Program-made: the position numbers and the translations under genes
From: Oscillospiraceae bacterium
GTDB lineage: Bacteria > Bacillota > Clostridia > Oscillospirales > Ruminococcaceae
NCBI GenBank assembly: GCA_900752625.1
Contig: CAADWC010000192.1
Location: 1-8,469 of the forward strand
Length of the DNA stretch: 8,469 nt
Reading direction: 5' to 3'
Notes under the pieces: model-generated
Databases searched by the model: none
What the model was told of the DNA's origin: nothing
The model's input: only the letters and a program-made list of their open reading frames with translations
Shown here: one piece after another, positions 1-4,299 of the stretch
Position numbering within the stretch: position 1 is the first letter of the stretch
Layout: every line of letters starts with the position of its first letter

Positions 1-921
1 GAATTTAAAGTCGCCCTGCCTCGTCCAATGGAAAAAGTCGATAACTATAGCGTCCATCGGAAGCCCTCTGCGCTTATGCTCCCTTGCTACCGCCAGAAGC
101 TCCTCCTGGGTACGGTACCTGAGCTTGCACTGCCAGTAGCCAAGACCGTATTCAGGCATCCTTGGTGCTCTTCCCACAGCCGCAGTGTAATTCTCCTCTA
201 TTTCAGCAGGAGTATCGCCCGCAGTTATAAAATAGTCAAGCTTTTTGGTGCTTCTGGCATACCACTCGGTTTTGTTGGTTCCGAACACCGCCGACCCCAC
301 CGCCGGATTGTTCCACAAAAAGCCGTAACCCCTGCTGGAAAGCATAAACGGAACGCTTGCCTGGCTGTTTCTGTGACAAAGCTCCAGAACCGCTCCTTTC
401 TTGTTCAGATTTTTCTCCTGATACTGTCCCATTCCGTATATTCTCTCGTTATCATACGCCTCGAACCTTGCATAAAGCTCGTAATCCGTAGTTCCCGGAA
501 TACATTTAAGCTCCTTTGCCTCTATTCTCAGCGGAACACAATAGCGGTTTATGCGGTTTCTGTCCCGGCGGTATTCCTCGGTCAGCAGTTCTCCCCGCTG
601 ATTGTAAAAGCTTATCTTTCCCTCATAATCCACTTTTGCGGTGATTTTTCCGTTGGTGAGAAAATAATTCTTTCCCGTCTGATGATAAGCGGCGTATTCC
701 TTCCCCTTATACCACGGATCCGTAGTATCCTCAGTTTCACAGCGTATCTCGGCTTTGCGCTCCGCCGGCTTTTCCGAAAGAGCCCAGTCATTTCTGTCCA
801 TCGCCGGCTCCTTTGTCATCCTTACTCTTAACGAGCTTTCACCCCACGGTTCTATCCATACCTGCGAGGTTCCCGATCTTATTACAAGCCTGTTATCCTC
901 AGTATATACCTTCATAAGCAT
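1..921 (-). CDS. GH31 glycoside hydrolase, probably alpha-xylosidase type (N-terminal 307 residues, partial)
   Basis: The reading frame is open from an ATG at 921 to the left edge, giving 307 codons with the C-terminal part outside the window. Residues 1 to about 250 read as the N-terminal beta-sandwich of GH31 enzymes, including IYGMGQYQEK (161-170) and GYGFLWNNPAVG (198-209). The catalytic barrel starts near MPEYGLGYWQCK (255-266) and continues through KRRGLPMDAIVIDFFHW (283-299), a pattern I associate with alpha-xylosidases acting on xyloglucan-type oligosaccharides. The catalytic acids lie beyond the window, so substrate is inferred from similarity only. No signal peptide is seen, so the enzyme is probably cytoplasmic. 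The start could be ATG 921 or the in-frame ATG at 915; see the leader entry. A promoter lies about 90 bases upstream, so it is probably its own transcription unit. Confident on family, less on substrate. Confidence 0.88.
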   Translation of the reverse strand, partial: MLMKVYTEDNRLVIRSGTSQVWIEPWGESSLRVRMTKEPAMDRNDWALSEKPAERKAEIRCETEDTTDPWYKGKEYAAYHQTGKNYFLTNGKITAKVDYEGKISFYNQRGELLTEEYRRDRNRINRYCVPLRIEAKELKCIPGTTDYELYARFEAYDNERIYGMGQYQEKNLNKKGAVLELCHRNSQASVPFMLSSRGYGFLWNNPAVGSAVFGTNKTEWYARSTKKLDYFITAGDTPAEIEENYTAAVGRAPRMPEYGLGYWQCKLRYRTQEELLAVAREHKRRGLPMDAIVIDFFHWTRQGDFKF

Positions 922-945
922 TTAGCGGCCGAAGCCGCCCCTCCG
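922..945 (-). promoter_or_regulatory. GH31 ribosome binding site bridged by a UUCG hairpin
   Basis: On the minus strand GGAGG (944-940) is 18 bases from the ATG at 921, too far for normal initiation. Almost all of that spacer is a tight hairpin: GCGGC (938-934), loop UUCG, GCCGC (929-925), with a possible extra G-U pair. C(UUCG)G is a known extra-stable tetraloop. Folded, it would bring GGAGG to about 4 bases from ATG 921 or about 10 from ATG 915, which favours 915 as the start. A hairpin-shortened spacer is known from phage T4 gene 38. The function here is inferred. Confidence 0.55.
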
Positions 946-959
946 TTTCATTGATATTC

Positions 960-977
960 CGGAGCGTCCATGCTCCG
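960..977 (-). other. Hairpin in the GH31 5' leader
   Basis: A 6-bp perfect stem CGGAGC/GCTCCG with a 6-base loop lies between the predicted GH31 promoter and its ribosome binding site. No U-tract follows on the minus strand, so it does not look like a terminator. Its role is unknown. Confidence 0.4.
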
Positions 978-1013
978 TATACAACCGTCCCACACGAACG
1001 ATCCGATAATTTT

Positions 1014-1042
1014 ATTTTACTTCATATCGGGAACGAATGCAA
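1014..1042 (-). promoter_or_regulatory. Predicted promoter for the GH31 gene
   Basis: On the minus strand, TTGCAT (1042-1037), a 17-base spacer and TAAAAT (1019-1014) match the sigma-70/sigma-A consensus at 8 of 12 positions with ideal spacing. Transcription would start near 1007, giving a leader of about 85 bases that holds the two hairpins described. Confidence 0.5.
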
Positions 1043-1194
1043 TAGGTTTCAGCGTTTAAGCGTATATTTTTCATGAATAACAGCCCGGGTCTGCTTATGA
1101 GTGAAAGCTATGCGGTTTTACTCCGACGGTGTTCTTTCCCGAATATCAAAATCCGTTTTGTTTTCTCCTTAGTCCTGTTCATTTTTCTGTATAT

Positions 1195-1620
1195 TTATTT
1201 TTCTTTATTTCTGAGAATATCTATCGCTTTTTTCAGCGGTACCGGGATAGGAATACCCATCAGGCCCGCATTTTCTATTATGGAAAGAGTTTCATTTACT
1301 ATAAAAGCGATACATACCGCGTTCTTCAGATACTCCGTTCCCATAAGCCTGTCCAGCCGGCATGAAACCAGAAGTATCAGCAGTACCGTTCCCTTTCGGC
1401 AAAGCCCCTTGAAACCCGCTTTGCTTTCCAACGCACCGCTTTCCGATTTCAACGATCTTTTGAAAACACCCGCAACAATAAATCCTGTTATATAGTCTAT
1501 CGCCATAAAAATTATCAGCGTCGTCATGGCGTTGGTCCAGCCGCCGAAAAGGGAAGCTATTACCGATCCTGCCAGGCCCGCCGCAGTTATGCCCCAATAT
1601 TTTATACTGTCCACAGGCAT
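1195..1620 (-). CDS. Phage-type holin (Phage_holin_4_1 / TcdE-like family)
   Basis: A 141-residue membrane protein. Hydrophobic segments lie at about 8-26, 31-53, 77-90 and 99-115. Family-like features are IDYITGFIVAGVFK (41-54), AGFKGLCRK (68-76) and the C-terminal NETLSIIENAGLMGIPIP (109-126) with a basic tail. Holins of this family form lesions in the cytoplasmic membrane during phage lysis; relatives such as TcdE are linked to toxin release. Start ATG 1620 follows AAAGGAG with a 4-base gap. No endolysin or other phage structural gene is adjacent: upstream is a long structured leader and the ImmR-type switch, downstream is an unrelated GH31 gene. It is probably transcribed from the leftward operator-controlled promoters near 2135-2163 and 2029-2056. 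Family is clear; whether it is active or a prophage relic is open. Confidence 0.88.
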   Translation of the reverse strand: MPVDSIKYWGITAAGLAGSVIASLFGGWTNAMTTLIIFMAIDYITGFIVAGVFKRSLKSESGALESKAGFKGLCRKGTVLLILLVSCRLDRLMGTEYLKNAVCIAFIVNETLSIIENAGLMGIPIPVPLKKAIDILRNKEK

Positions 1621-1624
1621 CGTT

Positions 1625-1672
1625 CTCCTTTGGTGTAAACCGATACGGCGCTACGGCGCGCTCCTGCCGTAT
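1625..1672 (-). promoter_or_regulatory. Holin ribosome binding site with two mutually exclusive upstream stems
   Basis: AAAGGAG (ending at 1625) precedes the holin ATG. Just upstream, the 8-base word TACGGCGC is directly repeated on the plus strand at 1644-1651 and 1652-1659. The segment GCCGTAT at 1666-1672 can pair either with 1643-1649 (7 bp) or with 1652-1657 (6 bp), so only one stem forms at a time. Such alternative pairing next to a ribosome binding site can tune translation, but no ligand or regulator is visible. Confidence 0.35.
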
Positions 1673-1723
1673 TCCAATAATTCAATTTGCAATTCACATT
1701 TCTTCTTCCTTTCTTACATTCAG

Positions 1724-1751
1724 AGCGTGTTTGGAATTGTGTAAACACGCT
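1724..1751. repeat. Perfect 9-bp inverted repeat with 10-base loop
   Basis: AGCGTGTTT (1724-1732) and AAACACGCT (1743-1751) are exact reverse complements. In the leftward RNA this is a stable hairpin about 100 bases before the holin start. No U-tract follows, so it is not a typical terminator. It could be part of the structured leader or the relic of a mobile-element end; no flanking duplication was found. Confidence 0.45.
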
Positions 1752-1770
1752 AAAATCGTGCTGCTGATTT

Positions 1771-1972
1771 TTCTGCGTCCTTTTGCTCAGTATGTTTTAT
1801 CCGCCCATATTCTGTCGCCTCCTCATATATTTTCGCCCCAAGGACGTGCCGCTTTTTAACAGGGACCTCCCGTTTTCAATGTGGCAAACCCCCTGCCTGA
1901 GTTATATTGCCGTGCAGGGATAGTAAGCAACGCCGTTACGGTAAGCGTCTGCGCTCTTTTTTCTTTAACGGC
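1771..1972 (-). ncRNA. Candidate structured RNA in the leader of the holin
   Basis: This stretch has no convincing protein ORF, and its minus strand is purine-rich with A-rich loops, as structured RNAs often are. Pairing segments (plus coordinates): 1932-1938 with 1966-1972 (7 bp); 1914-1919 with 1891-1896 (6 bp, CCCTGC/GCAGGG); 1860-1864 with 1891-1895 (5 bp, competing with the previous stem); 1776-1782 with 1840-1846 (7 bp, CGTCCTT/AAGGACG), enclosing a bulged hairpin 1788-1794 with 1806-1814. The competing stems resemble a riboswitch or conformational switch. It lies downstream of two leftward promoters and upstream of the holin, so it may be a cis-acting leader or a processed regulatory RNA. 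I cannot assign it to a named RNA family from memory; raiA, ROOL and GOLLD are families worth testing. Confidence 0.42.
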
Positions 1973-2000
1973 TTACTGTACACTTTACTGTACTGTAAGC
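1971..2000 (-). other. 30-base hairpin at the start of the leftward leader
   Basis: On the minus strand GCTTAC, an A-A mismatch, GTAC, an 8-base loop, GTAC and GTAAGC form a 10-bp stem over exactly 30 bases. Copies of GTAAGC at 1923-1928 and 1941-1946 could compete for the GCTTAC arm. The layout (6 bp, A-A, 4 bp, 8-base loop) is the same as the hairpin in the repressor leader at 2319-2348, though the sequences differ. Confidence 0.5.
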
Positions 2001-2002
2001 TA

Positions 2003-2031
2003 TTGACTTTTAAAAAGAAAAATGGTATAAC
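2003..2031 (+). promoter_or_regulatory. Predicted rightward promoter upstream of the operator cluster
   Basis: TTGACT (2003-2008), a 17-base spacer and TATAAC (2026-2031) match consensus at 10 of 12 positions. It reads rightward through operators O1-O5 toward the repressor gene and is antisense to the leftward transcripts. It may give a long alternative repressor transcript or an antisense RNA; whether it is used is not known. Confidence 0.45.
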
Positions 2032-2056
2032 ATATACAGAAAAGCAATCTTGTCAA
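2029..2056 (-). promoter_or_regulatory. Predicted second leftward promoter
   Basis: On the minus strand TTGACA (2056-2051), a 16-base spacer and TATGTT (2034-2029). The -35 is perfect and the -10 matches four of six positions. Operator O1 overlaps its -35 box, the same arrangement as O3 on the stronger leftward promoter. Transcripts would start near 2022, directly before the structured leader of the holin. Confidence 0.42.
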
Positions 2057-2067
2057 CCCTATGTTGA
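2053..2067. promoter_or_regulatory. Operator O1, TCAAC-N5-GTTGA
   Basis: A perfect dyad, TCAAC CCTAT GTTGA. It overlaps the -35 of the second leftward promoter and lies just downstream of the start expected for the outer rightward promoter. It belongs to a five-copy family of sites and is inferred to bind the adjacent XRE repressor. Confidence 0.6.
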
Positions 2068-2115
2068 ATTTTTGCTTCTTCTGAATTTATCCCCTTAACT
2101 TCCTTGCTAATCAAG

Positions 2116-2130
2116 TCAACCTTTCGTTGT
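2116..2130. promoter_or_regulatory. Operator O2, TCAAC-N5-GTTGT
   Basis: One mismatch from the perfect dyad, with the same 5-base centre length. It covers the expected start site of the main leftward promoter (about 2128), a position that would block initiation. Confidence 0.6.
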
Positions 2131-2134
2131 CTTT

Positions 2135-2163
2135 ATTATAGCTTATTTTTGTCCATTTGTCAA
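2135..2163 (-). promoter_or_regulatory. Main leftward promoter with perfect consensus
   Basis: On the minus strand TTGACA (2163-2158), exactly 17 bases, then TATAAT (2140-2135): 12 of 12 consensus positions. It points toward the structured leader and the holin. O3 overlaps the -35 and O2 covers the start site, so it should be strong but tightly repressed. No other minus-strand gene start is convincing before the holin. Confidence 0.8.
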
Positions 2164-2174
2164 CAGTTTGTTGT
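2160..2174. promoter_or_regulatory. Operator O3, TCAAC-N5-GTTGT
   Basis: Same dyad and spacing as O2. It overlaps the -35 box of the main leftward promoter, and its TCAAC arm forms part of that box. Confidence 0.6.
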
Positions 2175-2210
2175 AAAATATATTATTTTTAGTACTTTTA
2201 CACAAAATCG

Positions 2211-2225
2211 GCAACTAAATGTTGA
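2211..2225. promoter_or_regulatory. Operator O4, GCAAC-N5-GTTGA
   Basis: CAAC-N5-GTTG dyad six bases upstream of the -35 box of the repressor promoter. The position would suit either activation or cooperative binding with O5, whose centre is 28 bases away. Confidence 0.55.
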
Positions 2226-2230
2226 TATTC

Positions 2231-2259
2231 TTGACAAGACAACATATAGTTGATATAAT
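2231..2259 (+). promoter_or_regulatory. Repressor promoter with perfect consensus and operator in its spacer
   Basis: TTGACA (2231-2236), exactly 17 bases, then TATAAT (2254-2259): 12 of 12 consensus positions. It reads into the repressor gene at 2355, with a start near 2266 and a leader of about 90 bases. O5 fills the spacer, so the repressor would shut off its own promoter when bound there. It faces away from the main leftward promoter; the -35 boxes are about 70 bases apart. Confidence 0.82.
2239..2253. promoter_or_regulatory. Operator O5, ACAAC-N5-GTTGA
   Basis: The dyad lies wholly inside the 17-base spacer of the repressor promoter and ends directly at the -10 box. Negative autoregulation is the simplest reading. 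Confidence 0.6.
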
Positions 2260-2306
2260 AACATTATCACTCCGGAATCAATTGAAGGAGAGTATATCCG
2301 AAAGAC

Positions 2307-2348
2307 GGGAGGAGGACGGTCTGCAGCATACGGTACAATGCAGCAGAC
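2307..2348 (+). promoter_or_regulatory. Repressor ribosome binding site bridged by a 30-base hairpin
   Basis: A strong GGGAGGAGG (2307-2315) lies 39 bases before the repressor ATG at 2355; the bases directly before that ATG (ACGGGCAT) hold no good site. Between them is a hairpin at 2319-2348: GTCTGC, A-A mismatch, GCAT, 8-base loop, ATGC, GCAGAC. Folded, it leaves 3 + 6 = 9 unpaired bases between site and ATG, an ideal spacing. No in-frame ATG, GTG or TTG lies upstream before a TGA at 2283, so the start is fixed. Translation probably depends on the fold. Confidence 0.62.
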
Positions 2349-2354
2349 GGGCAT

Positions 2355-2693
2355 ATGTTCAACGAAAGGCTTAGAAAGCTGAGGAGCGAAAAAAAGGTAT
2401 CTCAGCAGGTAATCGCCGACTATCTGGGAATAACCAAGCAGGCCTACAGTCTTTACGAGCTTGGCAAGAGGGAGCCGGATTTTGAAACGCTTGTAAAGCT
2501 GGGCGAATACTTCGGAGTTTCCACCGACTTTATTTTAAGGGGCGAGGAAAGCTCTTACACTGCGGATGACGACAGCATAAAGTTCGCTTTGTTCGGAACT
2601 ACCGATATTGACGACGAGGTGCTGGACGAAGTAAGGCACTACGCCCAAATAGCACGGAAGATGAGAGAGGAAAAACACAAGGGTAAGATTTGA
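2355..2693 (+). CDS. XRE-family repressor, ImmR-like
   Basis: A 112-residue cytoplasmic DNA-binding protein. Residues 5-61 are a Cro/CI-type helix-turn-helix domain: RLRKLRSEKKVSQQVIADYL, then GITKQAYSLYELGKREPDFE (25-44), then the usual GEYFGVSTDFIL ending (50-61). Residues 75-102 (IKFALFG, then DEVLDEVRHYAQ) match the short C-terminal part common in repressors paired with ImmA proteases. The stop is 20 bases before the next gene, an ImmA/IrrE-type metallopeptidase, so the pair is one operon. In ICEBs1 and related phages ImmR represses the divergent promoter and ImmA inactivates ImmR after an inducing signal. Five dyads in the upstream gap are its likely sites. The family is certain; the ImmR role rests on the neighbour. 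Confidence 0.9.
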   Translation: MFNERLRKLRSEKKVSQQVIADYLGITKQAYSLYELGKREPDFETLVKLGEYFGVSTDFILRGEESSYTADDDSIKFALFGTTDIDDEVLDEVRHYAQIARKMREEKHKGKI

Positions 2694-2713
2694 AAAAAGA
2701 AAGGAGACGTAAA

Positions 2714-3118
2714 ATGACAAGCGCTGAGCTTTACCGATTTGCAGACGGACAAAACATTCTGACTATCGACGGCAGACTGAACAAGGCTCGGTCCTTGTCG
2801 CTGATGGACGGCGCGAGAAACTGTGCGATAGTCATAGACAGCTCAAAGATACCCACCTCTGCTGAAGAAACAGTGATTCTTGCACATGAGGTCGGCCACT
2901 GTGAAACGGGAGCGTTTTATGACGAAAACTCTCTTGAGCTAAGGTCAAGGTGCGAATACCGAGCGGACAAATGGGCTATCAAAATGCTTATTCCCAAAGA
3001 GAGCCTTGCAAAAACTCTGGAAAGCGGAATTACCCAAAGCTGGGAGCTTGCAGAGCATTTCGGCGTTACGGAGGAATTTGTTCTGAAGGCATGCAGGCTG
3101 TACGGGCTGATATTATGA
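2714..3118 (+). CDS. ImmA/IrrE-type zinc metallopeptidase, predicted anti-repressor
   Basis: A 134-residue protein with the zinc-binding HEVGH motif at 58-62, inside VILAHEVGHCETGAFY. E82 in CEYRADKWAIKMLIP (80-94) is the likely third ligand, followed by a short C-terminal helical part that fits IrrE/ImmA proteins (LAEHFGVTEEFVLKAC, 112-127). Such proteases cut or inactivate the partner XRE repressor, de-repressing the element. ATG 2714 is chosen because AAGGAG (2701-2706) sits 7 bases before it; a TTG at 2690 would overlap the repressor stop and has no ribosome binding site. It is co-transcribed with the repressor and ends just before a terminator. All zinc-site residues are present, so it looks active. 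Confidence 0.9.
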   Translation: MTSAELYRFADGQNILTIDGRLNKARSLSLMDGARNCAIVIDSSKIPTSAEETVILAHEVGHCETGAFYDENSLELRSRCEYRADKWAIKMLIPKESLAKTLESGITQSWELAEHFGVTEEFVLKACRLYGLIL

Positions 3119-3122
3119 CAGC

Positions 3123-3170
3123 ATACAAAAAGACAGACAGTTAAGCCCAACTGCCTGTCTTTTTTTGTAT
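3123..3170. terminator. Bidirectional intrinsic terminator between convergent genes
   Basis: AAAAAGACAG and CAGTT pair with AACTG and CTGTCTTTTT around a 6-base loop, with one A-C mismatch. The stem is flanked by an A-run on the left (3127-3131) and a T-run on the right (3160-3166), so it works on either strand. It closes the repressor-protease operon on the plus strand and the 65-residue gene on the minus strand, whose stop codon lies at its right edge. Confidence 0.88.
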
Positions 3171-3367
3171 CAGTCATAAATTATGTCTATGTCGTCCGAT
3201 TTTTCAGCCGCTGATATCTCTAATTTAAAATAATTCAGGTCAAAGCCTTGTTCTTTCAGTATTGACCTGATCAGATTCAAAGCCTCCTCATTATAAACGC
3301 AGATTTCCAGTATCTCGTCTTCTTTATTGTACGACGAAGTGCAGTAATTAAGATACCTTGACCGCAT
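3170..3367 (-). CDS. Small acidic hypothetical protein (65 residues)
   Basis: Not recognised. ATG 3367 is preferred because AGGGGG lies about 5 bases before it; an upstream TTG at 3391 in the same frame would add 8 residues but puts the ribosome binding site inside the gene. The protein is acidic in its second half, with EDEILEICVYNEEALNLIRS in the middle and a D/I-rich end (SDDIDIIYD). No signal peptide or membrane segment is seen. It has a good ribosome binding site and a terminator at its end, which supports a real gene. It is convergent with the protease gene, so it probably lies outside the repressor-controlled unit. Function unknown. Confidence 0.6.
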   Translation of the reverse strand: MRSRYLNYCTSSYNKEDEILEICVYNEEALNLIRSILKEQGFDLNYFKLEISAAEKSDDIDIIYD

Positions 3368-3478
3368 ATTTCCCCCTCTCCTCGCTGTCAAAAAATCAAG
3401 AACTTATAACTCACCGCTGCCGCGAACGCTATACGAGCTCCGGAAGCCAAATCAGAATAATAAAGAAAAGTTAGGAAA

Positions 3479-3494
3479 TTCATCCGCTGATGAA
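3479..3494 (-). terminator. Weak terminator-like hairpin at the end of the 231-residue gene
   Basis: On the minus strand TTCATC, a 4-base loop and GATGAA overlap the stop codon at 3482-3480 and are followed by a T-rich stretch (TTTCCTAACTTTTCTTT). The stem is only 6 bp with low GC content, so termination is probably partial. Confidence 0.35.
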
Positions 3495-4175
3495 CCTGCG
3501 GATATTTTTTTCCTCAGCGGCAGGATTTAAAAGCAATATCTGTTTCCGTATTATCTCCTCCGCTGCTTCAGAGGAAATTCCGGACGCCTCCGCCGCAAGC
3601 TCATTGCCCCAAAAGCTTTCAACGGTACAGAAAGCCGTGCTGCTCCAGCCGTAAACCTCGCCGAAGCGATTTAGCTTCTGCGCTTTACCGCACATTGTAA
3701 CGTACATTTTCATCTGCAGCGAGGTAAGCGCCCTGTCAAATCGGCTCTTATCCTCCTTTGAAAATCCGCCTAGCCGCTTGATCTCATGAACCGGAGCGTA
3801 TCCTGCATCCCTGATCACACTGTAAATACGCTTTTCAAATACGCTGATATTTCCATCTGCATACTCGCCGTCCAGTGTTTTTCCTCCTCTGCGGACAGCG
3901 TAAAAATACGGATACCATTCTCTTGTTATATATCCGCTTGAGTTAAAAAACAGCTTGGAATAAGCTATGTCGCTGCGCTCGTCAAGCACTCTTATACGCC
4001 ATTCCCAAGGGTCTGTTTCAGGGTCGCCCGTGTGCCATTTTACAGGAGAGTCAATACCGTCCTGTTGATCCCAACTGTAGGGGATCAGCGCAAATATACC
4101 TTTAGAACTGCCGCCGCCCATTGAAAATCCGCATTTTAAAAGTTCGGTGCAGAAATCCGAAAAATTCTTTATCAT
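3480..4175 (-). CDS. Conserved protein, possibly AlkZ-related
   Basis: A 231-residue cytoplasmic protein. It carries KWHTGDPETDPWEWRIRV (46-63), DIAYSKLFF (69-77) and GYITREWYPYFYAVRRG (81-97), a pattern I recall from proteins labelled AlkZ-related or YcaQ-like in Firmicutes. AlkZ glycosylases remove bulky or crosslinked bases, but I cannot confirm the catalytic residues here and the protein is shorter than true AlkZ, so a repair role is only a suggestion. The C-terminal half (SFWGNELAAEASGISSEAAE) may form a small helical domain. ATG 4175 has AAAGGAG 12 bases upstream, longer than usual. Neighbours on the same strand are the 65-residue gene downstream and proA 122 bases upstream; no functional link to either is evident. 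Confidence 0.7.
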   Translation of the reverse strand: MIKNFSDFCTELLKCGFSMGGGSSKGIFALIPYSWDQQDGIDSPVKWHTGDPETDPWEWRIRVLDERSDIAYSKLFFNSSGYITREWYPYFYAVRRGGKTLDGEYADGNISVFEKRIYSVIRDAGYAPVHEIKRLGGFSKEDKSRFDRALTSLQMKMYVTMCGKAQKLNRFGEVYGWSSTAFCTVESFWGNELAAEASGISSEAAEEIIRKQILLLNPAAEEKNIRRFISG

Positions 4176-4274
4176 TTCCGACTCTCACTCCTTTGAATTA
4201 TATTTGCGCTGCCGCCGGTCGCATTTAATTTATACAGATTATTATTTTCAGACTGCAAAAGCAAATCTATTCTC

Positions 4275-4299
4275 AGCGTGCAGATCGCCTCTGCAAGCT
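4275..4299 (-). other. Hairpin at the end of proA
   Basis: TGCAGA and TCTGCA (4279-4284 and 4290-4295) form a perfect 6-bp stem with a 5-base loop, extended by AGC/GCT past a mismatch. It covers the proA stop codon. No U-tract follows directly on the minus strand, so it is a poor terminator; it may protect the 3' end. Confidence 0.35.

Noticed and set aside
28..831. 267-codon open frame on the plus strand
   Set aside because: Antisense to the GH31 gene, with no ribosome site and no recognisable protein pattern; the minus frame has clear family motifs.
1108..1182. 24-residue basic peptide ORF downstream of the holin (minus)
   Set aside because: No good ribosome site, very short, and no family resemblance; not enough to call a gene or a lysis partner.
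1941..1965. Plus-strand terminator (AGCG-TCTG-CGCT followed by T-run)
   Set aside because: The stem is only 4 bp and no plus-strand transcript is expected to reach it; it more likely belongs to the minus-strand RNA structure.
1907..2098. 63-codon plus-strand ORF in the regulatory gap
   Set aside because: Crosses the hairpins, promoters and an operator, with no ribosome site; non-coding signals explain the region better.
2160..2354. 64-codon minus-strand ORF over the repressor leader
   Set aside because: Covers the operators and both promoter regions, with no ribosome site and an unlikely composition.
1621..2354. LexA (SOS) box controlling the holin or repressor
   Set aside because: No GAAC-N4-GTTC site was found in the gap; control by the CAAC-N5-GTTG dyads is the better-supported reading.
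2690..2713. TTG start for the ImmA-like gene, overlapping the repressor stop
   Set aside because: No ribosome site before it; the ATG at 2714 has AAGGAG at ideal spacing.
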